Part shown: positions 23,034-34,990 of the stretch, piece by piece
Layout of the letters: each line of letters begins with the position of its first letter
Position numbering within the stretch: the first letter of the stretch is position 1
Assembly: GCA_948144175.1 (NCBI GenBank)
Contig: CANXME010001990.1
Span: 1,302,001 to 1,366,000 of the forward strand
Origin: Closterium sp. NIES-65
Taxonomy: Eukaryota > Streptophyta > Zygnematophyceae > Desmidiales > Closteriaceae
DNA length: 64,000 bases
Direction: 5' to 3'
The notes under the pieces: model-generated
Database searches by the model: none
Told to the model about the DNA's origin: nothing
The model's input: only the letters and a program-made list of their open reading frames with translations
Program-made: the position numbers and the translations under genes

Positions 23034-26000
23034 ATGAAAGGCCAGAAGTGTGGCTGTGGATACGTTGCCTTCTGCTATCAGACCCTTAGGAGCCACCAAG
23101 TAAATGGCGGGGAAGTCTGCAAGCTCAAGCAGAAACGTAAGCTGGTTTTCAAGCAGCCGATTCCGAAACACTGGAGGCTGGGCGGGGCTTCAAATCCTGG
23201 CGCCATTTTAAACCTAGCACCACTTCCTCGTCCGTATCCGCAGCTCCCACTGATAGGAAACGCGTACCCAAATGTCACGCCATCAGAACCGAGCGAACAA
23301 GTGAGGCAGATCGCGGAGGCGACTTGCGAAGGCACGGTTGTCATGGAACCTGATGGTGAAGACGATCCGATAGACTTGAAGGCCGAAATTTGCATTTTAT
23401 CACGGAAGCACGGCCTTACGAACGGGGCTATAACGGACCTTATAGACCTGTTCCAAATTCCAGACCTTGATATCAAACAGCTACAAGGCTGGACGACCTA
23501 CAGAGACCTTGAAAAGTACGAGAGCAACTTCGAGTTGGGACCGGAGCAGTCGTGGCGAGTTTTGGAGATTAAAGTGGATCATGAAGTGGGATTCCTCACC
23601 TTCAGATGTCGCGATATTATCGTGGTGCGTCCGTCGCAACATAATGTGCACCTTGTATGTGTTACTACCTTTGTAACACGGCCCAAGCTGTTTCTGCTGC
23701 GCCCCTTACCAGTCTCAAGTCGTAGTCGACAACTCATATCTTCACTGCTTCCACTAGTACGCACCGATAAACCCAATTCCCATCCCTCTCTGCAGTTGGC
23801 GCAGGCAATGTTCAAGAAGATGTCCGCAGTACGCGGATTCATCATCGAGCCGAAGGAGTGGAAGGTGGAGGGGGAAAGGCGCTACAGCACTCCCGGCAAC
23901 ACGGACTGGATGCTAAAGGCTTGGGTTAGTTGGCATCCAAAGCGCGATGTCCTTTGTCATGGAATCTCTGTCGCACTAGCTCGTTGTTCGTCACCCACCA
24001 CGGTATTTTCCTCTCTTGAAAGGGGAGATGACCCGCATTTGTTATCTGAATCCGACCTTTTGCTCGCTGATGTCCCGCTGTTTGCTCGCTGATTTTGTCA
24101 TTTTGCTCCCTAATCTCTGCCCTGTGCTGGCTGATCTTGTCTCTTTTCTTTATAATCCCCGCCCTCTGCTCGCTGATCTCCTGACGTTTGGTGGCTGATT
24201 AAGACCCTTGTGCTTGCCAATCTCCCGCCCTTTGCTCACTGACTACGACCATATGCTCCACGAGCTCCATTATTTGCTATCAAATCTCCGCCCGTTTCTG
24301 TCCGATCTTCCGCCCTTTGCTCTCTCACTCCCTTCCTTTAACTCCTCGATCACCCACACTTTGCTCATTTGCTCTCCCGCCCTTTGCTATCTGCTCTCCC
24401 CTCTCTGGTGCTCTCTGATCACCCGCTCTTCACTCTCTGATCTCCCGCTCTTTCATCTCTCTTCTTAGCGTGAAGCTCCCTAATCTTCGCGTCTTGCAAT
24501 CTAGAGCCCATGACTGTTGCAATATGTCACTAATCTCGTGATTTCTGGCCATCGCTTTCGCTCCCCAACCTTTTGATCATTTTGTAACTCCACACATTCA
24601 CTTTGATTCCTGCCCCGTGATCTCTTTCTTGTCCCCGTGCTCTATCCCCTTACTCATTTGTTCACCTAACCATACTCTATGCTCTCACACATGACAGGAC
24701 CGCGTTCGTGCCGTCGGTGCGATCGTGTTGGCGATCATTCTCTATTCGGATCAAACTAACTTGTCTCACAATGGCAGACAATTAGCACACCCGTTCGTCC
24801 TGTCATTCGGTAACACACCGGAATGGGCGCGTTGGTTGGAGGGCGGCACAGAGCTGGTGGGCCTCTTCCCTAACATTCCCTCCGACCTGAAGCCAGAGGA
24901 GAAGATTAGGGTGTTCCAGCTAGCGGCTGAATACATGCTACAGCCGCTGAAACACCTCTCCAAGCTCCGCGGGTACGCTGCCCTTAATCTCATATGCTAC
25001 AATCCTGCGCCCATGTCATAGTTTTGTGCATCATACGTGTGTGAAACCACCATGCCATGTATTGCGTGTGCGGATAAATTGGAGTGCATATTTGAATTGC
25101 TGCCCCTATCGGTTCGGTAACGAACAACCCCTTTGCACATTGCTGCCATGCTGTCAGTCTGGTTTCCTCACCCTAAAACCACCATATTGGCATGGTTCCA
25201 TGTTTGGTTGTGCAGCGGGGGTTTGAAGGTCGAGGACAGCAACGGGGTTGAGTACTTGGCCATCCCGCTGCTGTACTCAGTCGTGAACGACCATCCCGAG
25301 TCTAGCAAGGTCTCATGCACCATGTCATGTAGCTCCTACCGACCTTGCTCCATCTGCATGGTTACGCGAGAAAATCTTCGAGACGTGGATGACAAGATCG
25401 TTCCTCGAACCGTGAAAGATCAGAAAGCCGTGTACAAGCTAATGGAGGAAGCGGACACCAAGAAGGAATTGACCCGTCTGAAGAAGAAGTATTCTATCCA
25501 CTTCGTGAAGGTATCACTTCTTGTCCGTTTTTGTTGGTTTGACGCCGTGGTCCCGTAGTCCCACCCCTATATCCTCCCACCGCACTTGGGTCTAAAATGA
25601 ACTATCCCGCCCCCACTGCCCATTTGTCAACCCCACGCTCAAAACGCCCATGCCTCCACATCAACTCACGTCGCCACCTCCTCGTCGTGTTGGAGGTGGA
25701 CACCTCGCCATGTTCCACCCTTGGACAGGCACGCACCCAAACCTCACATGATCCCGCCCTCGTTCAGCAAATCCCTAAACCCCCACCCTATCCTTGCTGT
25801 CCGTACAGTCCACACACATACCCTCCCCCTACCCCGCCCATCCTAGTTCTTGGCACACAATCCCACCCTGGTCGTTTTTTTCCCTATTCTTCATTCAAAT
25901 CCCCAAAGGGGCCAATTTTCCCATTCCGCGTGCCTCCCCTTGCGGCCAGTCATTGCTGTGGGATTGGGAGTTCTCCAAAACCAAGTGGGGCAACACGTAC

Positions 26001-29000
26001 CTCGCCCAGACACCTGACATCATGCACATCATCGAGGCAGGGCTTTGGCTTCATGCAATGAGGTGCCTCGTGAAGAAGTTGAAACCGTCAGAGCGAAAAA
26101 TACTTCTCGAGTAAGTTTCCCTTTTCCCCCGGTGGGGCGAGAGTCATACGTGCAAGAGAAAGAGGCATCGAGGGGGAACCAGAGGGATTGAGAGGGGAAG
26201 AGGGGCAGCGAGGGGGAAGGTTGCACTTAGAGAGACGGAGAGTGGGGCAGAGTGTTGCAAGAAGTTGGACAGAGAGGGGGAATTCGGGGCAGAGAGATGG
26301 AAGGAGGGGCAGCCGGAGGGAGGGTAGGGCGGTGGTGTGGAAGGAGGGGCAGGGATGAGTGAATGCAGGGCACAGAGAAGGAGGAAGAGTGAGGGAATTT
26401 GTAGCAGCGTTGGAGGGATGCGGGGTGGAGAGAGGGGGAAGTGGTGCAGAAAGAGGGAATTTGGGACAGAGACGCTGAGGGAGGGGCACCATGGGGGAAG
26501 GAGGCGCTGCGAGCAGGAAGGTGGGGCTGCTAGCGGGAAGGAGGGGCATAGAAGGGGGAGGGGGGGGGGGGGGGGGGGGGTTGGTCGTGTGAGGTGAACG
26601 CGGGATTCAGAATAGTGTCTCGGGGCATAGGGACCGCATGGGGGTAATGTAGGAGTAAAATTGGGCAGAGAGTAAGGGAGATTGCGGCTGGGAGAGGGCA
26701 AGTGGGGCAGAGTGAGGAAAATGGGGGCCTGGAGAAAGAAATTGGGACCGAGCAAGGGGAAATTGGGGCAAGGGGAGAGAACGAGGGGCGGAGAGAGGTG
26801 ACCATGGGGCAAAGCGAGGGAACAAGGGGCAGAGAGAGGAATGATGAGGCATAGAGGCTGGGGGAGTGGGGCAGAGGACGGAAAGGGATTCACTGAGAGG
26901 GAGGCAGCGGGGAGATGATGTGCGATTTGATGCACCTAACTACTAGACCATCCCGCCAGCCCCACCCCTCTCCCGCCCCCCTCCCTAACCCACCCCACCG
27001 GCCCCACACAAACCCTAAACCGATACCCTTACTGCATCCCGTACGTGCAGACGCTACAAGATTCTCAAGGCAGTGACTCCTGCGTCTTTGCTGAGACTCC
27101 CATCCGCATGGGCGTACTTCACCACGACGGCCTGCTTCTCAGCGTCGGAGCATCGTGCCATGATGCAAGTGCTGCCCCTCATCATCGACCTCCCCAAGCG
27201 CGCCGATATTCGACATGCCATCACGCTCATGTCGGACTGGTACAAGGAGTTTATCCGGGCTGAGTATCACACCGATGCCACGCTTGAGCGCATGGAGGAG
27301 GTCTCCTGCGAGTAAGTATAGCGTGAATGGGTGTGGGTGCCATGCGCATAGGGAACGAGGGACAGTGAGATGGCTGAAGGGGTCGAGGGAGGGATTAAGA
27401 GGCAGTGTGTGGGAAATAGGGTGCAGAGAACGGGGGAAAAAGGGAAAAGATAAGGAAAGGGGGTAAAAGCGAGGGAAAGAGGGGACGAGGGAGGGAAAGA
27501 GGGGACGAGGGGGGGGAAGAGGGGACGAGGGAGGGAAAGAGGGGACGAAGGAGGGAAAGAGGGGAGGGGGGGGAGGGAACGATGGGCTGTGGACTGTTCC
27601 GCATGCGCTAAAAAAGGGAAGGAGGGGCATAATGACAACAGGAGGGGCTTAGAGTGGGGGAATGGAGTGGCAGAAACATGGAAGCTGAGTTGTGAGTGGG
27701 TGGGGGGGGGGGGGGGGGAGATGAGAGGAGGGGGGAGGGTCTGAGAGAGGGTAGTAGTACATGAACCCGGGTATGGGGCATTGTATGTTGTTTGTGGCTG
27801 AATTGTTGTTTATATGCTTACGCACGCTAAACCGATCCCCAACACCCAATGCCCCAATTCCGAACCTTTCAATCCACCCAAACACGTCCTATCCAGGATG
27901 GTCGATGCGCTTGTTCTAGCATTCGACAACCAGAAGTCGAAGTGGCTTATTATCAAGGTGCATCTTGTATCGCACCTCCCGCCGACGATCCGTGCACGGG
28001 GATTGCCACACGAGTACTCGTCGAACCGGTACGAGCAGTCCCACAAGACAACAGTGAAGCGCCCTTCTCGCGGCACCAACTGGAAGGGTGTGGAGGATCG
28101 CATTGTGAAGAAGCATATCGAGCAAGCCGTTGTTCGACAGCTGTCTCGAGCCTCCGGCGGGGACAAAACATACGAGACAGCCATGAAGGAGGTGAGCATA
28201 AGTAACGACCTAATGCCAATCTTGCCCACCAATGTTCCCCGCCTGCTCCTGCCGCATGAAACCCTCATCACCTCTTCCCTTCCTCCCGCTGCCCCCCTAG
28301 ACATCCCTTCTAGCATCCACGTGCTCACCATCATGTCCACCCATGAAATGCCTCTACCGCTGCCCCCCTTGACATCCCGTTTTGCATCTACATGCTCGCA
28401 TTCTTGTCCACCCATCGCTCCTTCCACTAGCTGCCACCCTTAACATTCCGTCTTGCCCCACATGCTTTCCCACTTAACCACCCATGCCCCTCCCCCGGCC
28501 CCCGTGGGACTATCCGTCGTTCAGCCCCCAATGCTTCCCTACTAATCCACCATATACCTTCGTGCTGCTAAACACGTCGCCCCCTCGGTTCCCCCCCCCC
28601 CCCCATCCTCCTCCATGTCCATCCCCGGCACTTCCCATTCCCTCCTGCCGTTTGTCTTTCCTTTGCTCTCCCTTGATCTACACTTGTCCACCTATGCTCC
28701 CTCCTCTTGCTGCACCCTTTGACCTCTGGAACTGCCCCGCTATACTAACCGACTAGTCCCTAATCTTTGCTCCCTCTCACTGCTGCCCCTGTTGTACTCA
28801 AGTGCTGCCCCTCTCCTGCTGCCCCCCATGTACACCATGCACCCATCACCCTCCTACCCAGGCTTGCACGCTTGGGCGTCGGGTGCTGACTAAGACACAC
28901 AAGAAGATGACCGTGGGGCAGATCACGGATGATGTGTTCAGGAGCTATGTCCTTGTTCACGAAGATGAAGCGATGGGCTACTTGAAGAAGCGGCTGGCCA

Positions 29001-29622
29001 GGGAGGGAATTCACGACCAAGTGCTCAATGTGAGAATCAATATGGTGCTCAATGCGGGAGAATCAATGTGAGAATCAACTGCCACTGCCACGTAGACCTG
29101 TTAAACGCGGACCATCAACCTCCTTAATGGGCCGAACCCAGGCATGGCACCCTGTTGTATCCACGCACCCGTCAGCACCCCATTGTCTCAACCCTAACAC
29201 AAACTTCTATTGTTGTGCTGCAACCCCTGCTTGCCTATTCGCAGGTGCACACTGCCATGGCAATCCCACCGCACAACAGGATGGAGTGGACCGAGAAGGG
29301 CCAGTTTGTCAAAGCAAGCCCTTCCGACAGGCACTTTTCAGATGTAGCCATAAATCCAGCTGGCAAAGGGGCCAACTGGTACGGCCGCTGCTTGATGCTG
29401 TTCCATTACGTGAAAGATGGCGTGGCAAAAAAAGCCGCCTACATCGAGTACTACACGGAGGATCGGCGAGTCTGCCGGTACACTGGCTGCAAACGACTGT
29501 TGCCCACGAAGGGCACCTTCAACTATGCAGTTGTAGATGCAGATTGCATTCTTAGCATCGTGCATGTTGTCCCGTGCTGCAAAGACCCTGCTGTGAAGCT
29601 GCTCAATAGGTTCATCTGGTGA
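23034..29622 (+). CDS. Plavaka-like (CMC/CACTA-type) transposase, intact when spliced
   Basis: Nine exons, 23034-23624, 23796-23924, 24698-24972, 25216-25510, 25950-26110, 27051-27311, 27897-28191, 28862-29029 and 29245-29622, have GT/AG borders and consistent phases, and total 851 codons including the stop, with no internal stop. The protein opens with a zinc-finger-like C..C..H..C cluster. Exon 3 has SDQTNLS and the GNTPEWARW block, typical of Plavaka-type transposases; exon 5 has TPDIMH; exon 6 has SEHRAMMQVLPLI. The Asp of SDQ, the Asp of PDIMH and the Glu of SEHR are my candidates for the DDE triad. It would excise and insert element I at its CATCAC ends. The element II copy (49029-55490) shares all splice sites. 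Oddity: the first Cys pair is CGC here but CEFC in the other copy. Start chosen at the first ATG in frame, aligned with the other copy. Confidence 0.85.
24010..24470. repeat. Pyrimidine-rich degenerate array in transposase intron 2
   Basis: Units of about 20-24 bp such as TTTGCTCGCTGATCTCCCGCCC vary strongly along the intron between exons ending 23924 and starting 24698. Confidence 0.7.
26130..26900. repeat. Purine-rich degenerate array with G21 run in transposase intron 5
   Basis: Loose units of 30-45 bp with GGGGCAGAGAGAGG-like and AGGGGGAA boxes fill intron 26111-27050. An uninterrupted run of 21 G lies at 26560-26580. Here the sense strand is purine-rich, opposite to intron 2. Confidence 0.7.
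27430..27595. repeat. 20-bp minisatellite in transposase intron 6
   Basis: Units of GAGGGAAAGAGGGGACGAGG with small changes repeat about five times. A further 17-G run lies at 27702-27718 in the same intron (27312-27896). Confidence 0.8.
28192..28861. other. Transposase intron 7, pyrimidine-rich, no array
   Basis: Spans donor GTGAGC to acceptor CTACCCAG. It is C/T-rich with scattered CTGCCCCC and CATGCT boxes but no clear period. The homologous intron of element II (50792-52193) is filled by a 62-bp repeat instead. Confidence 0.6.
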
Positions 29623-29626
29623 TGCA

Positions 29627-29632
29627 AATAAA
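29627..29632 (+). promoter_or_regulatory. AATAAA poly(A) signal candidate of the transposase
   Basis: AATAAA lies 5 bp after the TGA stop (29620-29622). It is unusually close to the stop, so a downstream signal could be used instead. Confidence 0.4.
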
Positions 29633-29865
29633 GTAGCAACTATGTCAATTTACCATAACCTTCTTTGATTGTGAAACAAGCTTTTAAGCCACCTTATTAT
29701 TGTCTCAACAATTAACATCTAACAAGCATTCCATTGTAACACCGCGAAACCATTACTAAAACATCACCAAAACGTTTGGTCTGACAAGAATGCTATACAA
29801 ACGATTCGTAAATGATTCCTGGATGATTGTCAAACGATTTTCAGAAGCTTGCTTAAAAAAAAAAT
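29633..29865. other. Subterminal region of element I, right side
   Basis: AT-rich, non-coding. It carries repeated short motifs around ACGATTCGTAAATGATTCC, TGATTGTCAAACGATTTTC and CAAAACGTTTGG, similar to the CGTTTGACAA repeats inside the left end of element II (48585-48640). Confidence 0.5.
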
Positions 29866-29902
29866 GGTCAGATGATTTCCAGACGCACACATGTTTGTGA
29901 TG
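29866..29902 (-). repeat. Right terminal inverted repeat of element I
   Basis: Reading inward on the minus strand from 29902 it begins CATCACAAACATGTGTGCGT and continues with TCTGGAAATCATCTGAC. It matches the transposase-side end of element II at 48531 closely (TCTGAAAATCATCTGAC shared with one change) and the opposite end at 6160 more loosely. Confidence 0.7.
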
Positions 29903-30224
29903 CAGTAGCCGATAGAAGAGATATTACAAAACTTGGAACACGGAAACTGCTTCAAAATTTGCAGAGCCTCGGGAATAGCAACATGGTTATAGTACAAGCC
30001 ATTAAGCGAGATGGGTAGGGTGCCTCATACGATTTTTTTTCCATTTAATATGATTTTGCAGAAATGGATTCCAATTCCATATATTTGATCAGAAAGAATC
30101 TTTGGGTTTCATTTGATTGATCAGAAATGTATTCCTTTTTCATATGAAATCGAAATCTCCTAGTCCATGAGGATTTTTGGCAGAATCTGCCCTTACCTAG
30201 CGAATTTGAATATGCTGATAAATC
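29903..30224. other. Unique AT-rich flank between element I and copia element
   Basis: No gene seen. It contains several GATCAGAAA and TTCATTTGATTGATCAG-type words and ends in AAATC, which may be the target duplication of the copia element. Confidence 0.5.
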
Positions 30225-30354
30225 TGTCAGAATCCACAAGGGTGATTGAGCTAGGTAAGAGTTGGGTACAAGTAGGAAACCCTAAACTTACTGTACCCCA
30301 TAGTAACTACCCCACTACAGCCTAAACAAACTGTAGCAGATATGACATTTGACA
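30225..30354 (-). repeat. 3' LTR of copia element 1 (130 bp)
   Basis: Begins TGTCAAATG and ends GATTCTGACA on the minus strand; almost identical to 36132-36261. Contains the ACCCTAA and GGGGTAGTT blocks shared with the other short LTRs in this window. Confidence 0.9.
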
Positions 30355-30582
30355 CACCCCCATAGGCAAAGTGGGGGGGAGCAAGGGGTCACAAGACCAG
30401 TCAAGAAAGGCAAAGCAAGCTCAAGGTGGATCACAACGTCACCACACTCTCTGAGCACAAGCAAAGGGCCACAAGGCCAGTTCACATGCAAAGGCATATA
30501 TGTAATTCAAACATCACAATGATCTCCACCTAGCAAAGCAAGCATGCAAATATATATATAGAGATCACAGTACAACTAAAGC

Positions 30583-33500
30583 CTACAGCAAGTGAGGAAA
30601 AGTGGGCACAAGCCCTAGCACAGTGCAGAAACGCTGATGATCACCAGACTGAAGTGCCTTGGTGAATATATCAGCAGTGTTGGCCCGAGTGGCCACATAA
30701 CGCAGACAAAGCTGACCAAGCTGCTGCAACTCTCGAGCCAGGAAGTAGCGCAGAGCGATGTGCTTCATTCTCTGCTCCAGTCTGTGCTCCTCACACAAGG
30801 GAATGGCAGCCTTGTTGTCGACGTACAGCACTGGAGGAGAACGAGGCCGCTCTCTCAAGCCGGTCAGTAGGTACGTGAGCCAGTGTAACTCCTGTGTAGC
30901 CATGGGTGTGGCGTAGATCTCAGCCTCACAACTAGAGCTGAGAACTGAAGACGAGCGTATAGAATGCCAAGAGACAAAGCCAGAGCCAAGACTGGAGGTG
31001 TAACCCTGAGACGACCGCTGAGTAGCCTGGTCGTCAACCAAAGAAGCGTCTGAGTGCCCAGTGAGGACAACTGAGCTCCTCCCTCCAAGCACGAGCCCCA
31101 TGCCTAATGTACTGCACAAGTAGCGGAGTACCCTCTTAGCAGCATCCCAGTGCACCTTTCGGTGCCGACCAGGAGCCACGTAGCGAGCCAAAAGGCCAAG
31201 AGGGTACGCGAGGTCAGGACGAGTGCAAGTCATCAGGTACATGAAGCAGCCAACTAGCGTTGGATAAGGACCACTCGGCTCTACGGACTCGTCCAAAGGT
31301 GGAGCTGAGAGCTAGTGACCTCTAGCCAAAGGAGTGGCCTGTGCCGAGGACCTGGTGAAGCCGAAGCGCTGAAGGACCTGCTGCATCATGTGTGACTGAG
31401 TGAATGTGATGGTTTGGCGTGGTTTGTCCTGGGTGATCTTCAAGCCAAGGTAGCTGCGCAGCTCACCCAGGTCTGTGCACGTGTGTCTCTTCCGCAACTT
31501 TCACTTCACAAGGGCGAGAGCCTCAGTGTCAGCAGTGGCAAAGACCAAGTCGTCAACGTACACAAGGATGTAGAACGGCGGTAGCGAAGTGTCGGTGCGC
31601 AGAAACAGCGACGGGTCAGCGGTAGAGGGTGCGAACCTAAGAGCCGCAAGTGTAGTCCTCAATGTGCCGTGCCACTAACGTGGCGCCTGGCGAAGACCGT
31701 AGACCGGCCGCCAGAGGCTCCACTGGGTACCAGGAGGAAACAACCCGGTGAAGCCAGGAGGGCGACGCAGCTAGATCTCCTCGTGCAGGCTGCCCTGCAA
31801 GAAAGCTGTGCTGAAGTCAAGAGAGTGAAGCCCGTAGTCACGCTGGGCGGCAACGTGTAGTAGCACCCGAAGAGTGGTCATCTTCAAGGTGGGAGAGAAG
31901 GTCTGGAAGAAGTCTACTCCCTCTCGCTGACTGAAGCCTTGAGCAACGTAACGAGCCTTGAAGACAGGCGGAGAACCTTGCGGCCGCTTCACCCTGAAAA
32001 TCCACATGCCACTGACGATGTTCGCCCAAGGAGGGGGAACCTCGTCGGCGTAAGTGCCAGTAGACTTCCAGGAAGCCATCTCTACGTCCATGGCTGATTG
32101 CCACGGAGAGGAGTACTCACCCAGGATCGCCTCAGCGTAATAGCGCGGGGTCGGGATGTCTGGTGCATCCGGGTCTCCCTCAAGTGCAATTAGCATGGAC
32201 GCGAGATGAGGTACAGCAGTGGCAACGCACTGCCTGTCCTCAAGAACGTCCGTGCCTAGAGCACACTCACCCCCGACGGACGGAGGACAGACAGACTCAG
32301 ACTCATCAACAAGACTCGCAGCGTAGTCTAGACGCCAGTGAGCAGCGAAGTCGACAAGCTCAGCAACTAAGGCAGACGCAACAGCAGACTCAGAGGAAGG
32401 GTCAGTGACAGCCGTGGCTAGGAGACGCGTGACAGTATTACTAGCAGCACGAAGAGAGTCAGACTCTGGGTCAGCAAGGGCAGGAAGGGAGGACGCAGGA
32501 TGAGAAGGCAGAGGGACACGCTGTGGAGCACTGGAAGGACGAAGCATCATTTGGTGAGTGCCCGGGACAGTAGGAGGACGCTGATGCGGGACACGATGAC
32601 CAGTGCGAGCAGCACGAACAGGCAACGTAGAACGAGAATCAAGCGACACAAGACAAGGCGCAGGCTCAGGACGCTCCGTAAGACCTCCTGTCGGACCAGT
32701 GCAGGGATAAGAACCAGGGAGTGGCGAGGCACGCTTTAACTGTGACTACGACTGGACAGGCGGAGGACACTCTAAGGAGGGAGTAGGACAAGGAGGAGGC
32801 GGCTGACTAAGAACCTGCTGAAGGAGCGGAAAAAAATACGGCCGCGGCCGTGAAGTGCCCCGAGAACCAACAAAGACAGCACCAGAATCTTCAGCAGCAG
32901 CTCCAGGTCTGGTAGCTCAACCAGCAACTCCAGTAGTGCCAACTCCAGTACCCCCAGCAGCACCAGCTCCAGCGGCACCGTCGGCTCCAACACCTGCAGG
33001 AGGACGAGCGTCAGCACCTCCAGCTCCAGCCCCTGCAACACCAACACCAGGGTCAGCAGCTACACCAACTCTAGTAGGCCTAGCGGCCTCAGATCCATTG
33101 GTAGCTCCACCAGCTCCAGCACCTCCACCTCCAACTCTAGCACCAGCAGCACCTCCACCAGCTCCAGCACTAGCAGCACATCCAGCAGCTCCAGGACCGG
33201 CACCACCTCCAGTAGCACCAGCTCTAGCAGCTCCAGCTCTTGCTCCAGCAGAACCCCAAGTCCCAGCAGCTACAGGACTACCTGGACAAGCACCTCCAGG
33301 CTCCAGTACCTCCAGCAGCCCCAGGGCCTCCAGCAGGCGGCACCCCAGCGCTAGGAGCGCCGCTCCGGAGGCTGCAGCGGCGAGCGTACCACTCACGCAG
33401 CCTCTGTGGGGAGGGAGGCTCCGGCCGCGACACAGCACCCGTAGCACCACCAGCTCCAACTCCAGCAGAACCCCCAGCTCCAGCAGCCCCACGCTGGAGG

Positions 33501-34950
33501 CTGCAACGCTGAGAGTATCACTCACGCAGCAACTATGAAGTGGGAGCGCCACTAGGCGCAGCACGGTCAGTCTCAGCTCCCCCAGGCTCAGCACCGCCAG
33601 TCTCAGCACCCCCAGGCTCAGCACTCCCAGTCTCAGCACCCCCAAGCTCAGCAGCCCCAGTCTCAGCACCCCCAGATGTAGTACGTCACGCAGGACCAGG
33701 GTCGACAGCTACCTCGACATGCTAGACCGTGTCTACCTTGGAAATATTTGAGGGAGTAGGACCCTGGGGAGGGAGGGGGTCTATAGAAGCAGAACCTGGC
33801 GCATGGATCATGGAGGTATGAGCGACCTCCGTGACTAAGCCAATGCGGCGCTCAGCAACCCCATTTTGCTGTGGAGAGGCCGGAAGGGTGAACGTTTGAC
33901 GGATGCCGTGCTCCGCGCAGTAGGCTGCCAAGAGGTCGGATGAAAACTCACCACCCCTATCAGAGTGCAGACGCAGGATGGGAAAGTCCGAATGGAACTA
34001 CTCGCGGAGCTGGAGACGAGCAGCGCGGATCCAGGGGATCAAAACATCAGGGACCTCACCCTTGGTGCGCAAGCGAAAGACCGTAGTGTAGCGCGTGTAG
34101 TCGTCGACGACCAGCAGGAAGTACCGCTCGTGGCCCTGTCCACGGACGCAGGCTGGGCCCCACACGTCCAGGTGGAGAGTCTGCAGGGGAGCCTCTGTGG
34201 GAGGGAACGAGGAGGAGTGAGGCATGGCGCGCTGCCGCCCCTCGACACAGGGAAGACAGGGAGGAGCAGGCGAGGGTGGGAGTGGAGGGAGAACCCTGGG
34301 TAGACCAGAGACAAGGTACTGTGAGTGCATGCCACAAAAGCAGTGCACTGAGGGGTGACCAAGGCGGTGGTGCTAGAGGACGGTCTGGTGCGTCAGGGTG
34401 CGACACGAGCAAGAGGCGGACAAGAAGCAGTAGACTCACGAGCGCCTAGAGCAGCTGCCTGGATACCGGGGTCAGGCGGCACACACAAGTGATAGACTCC
34501 CTCGGCACTAGTAGACAATGCATACATTGAAGTGAGAATAGCATCATACTCAAGAGCAAAGATATCTACCCTCTGCCTAAGTAGCTCCACTCAGTCGGGG
34601 AGCTCAGCGTCGTCGCCAAACTCTGTACGCCAAGCCTCGCTCACCCTAGCGAAGCAGCGAGACTCTGTGTGACCTGGCGTCTCGCAAGGCTGACCAGTCC
34701 GGACACCCGTGCTAAAAACGTACGGGCAGCGAGCAGTACTCGGCGACCCTCTACTCTGAGCTTACCACTCACAAAGGTGCTGGGGCAAACGAGTCTCGCG
34801 CAGACGACGATGCTGCTGCACTGGGCCACTACAAGAAACTCCTGAACTACCCACTACAAGATGACTCCCACTACTGCCACCCCGACAACCTCAACTGACT
34901 TACCACTCACGAAGCTGCTGGGGCGTGAGGGACACACGCGAACGGCCCTG
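30583..34950 (-). pseudogene. Copia gag-pol remnant, element 1
   Basis: Order on the minus strand: gag C-terminus with a C-x13-C-x4-H-x4-C knuckle (about 34830-34600), a pre-integrase and integrase part with LDVWGP and HSDRGGEF (34362-33722), a Pro/Ala-rich linker, reverse transcriptase (about 32200-31312) and RNase H (31296-30583) with GHSDAS, CEAEIYA and YVDNKAA. Frames change several times. Protease and the end of the integrase are deleted relative to element 2, so the copy cannot move by itself. The stretch from 34860 to 34990 only partly matches gag. Confidence 0.85.
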
Positions 34951-34990
34951 GAGCTGCATCTGGCCACACCAGGAGCAGCAATAGAAGCAG

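Larger units (their letters stand above)
6160..29902. mobile_element. Element I: large three-gene Plavaka-like DNA transposon
   Basis: The left end reads CATCACAAAAATCC inward from 6160. The right end, on the other strand, reads CATCACAAACATGT inward from 29902. The flanks show CA on both sides, a possible 2-bp target duplication that may be chance. Inside lie ORF2 (minus, 15098-7175), a Ulp1-type protease (minus, 22109-20820) and a Plavaka-like transposase (plus, 23034-29622), with a divergent intergenic region at 22110-23033. The same order, inverted, occurs in element II from 48531. A hAT-like gene and a 1.8-kb satellite sit between the protease and ORF2. Grouping into one element is inferred from the repeated architecture and the inverted ends. 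Confidence 0.7.

Noticed and set aside
32855-33669. Pro/Ala-rich frames on both strands in copia element 1
   Set aside because: Low-complexity linker between integrase and reverse transcriptase; no separate gene.
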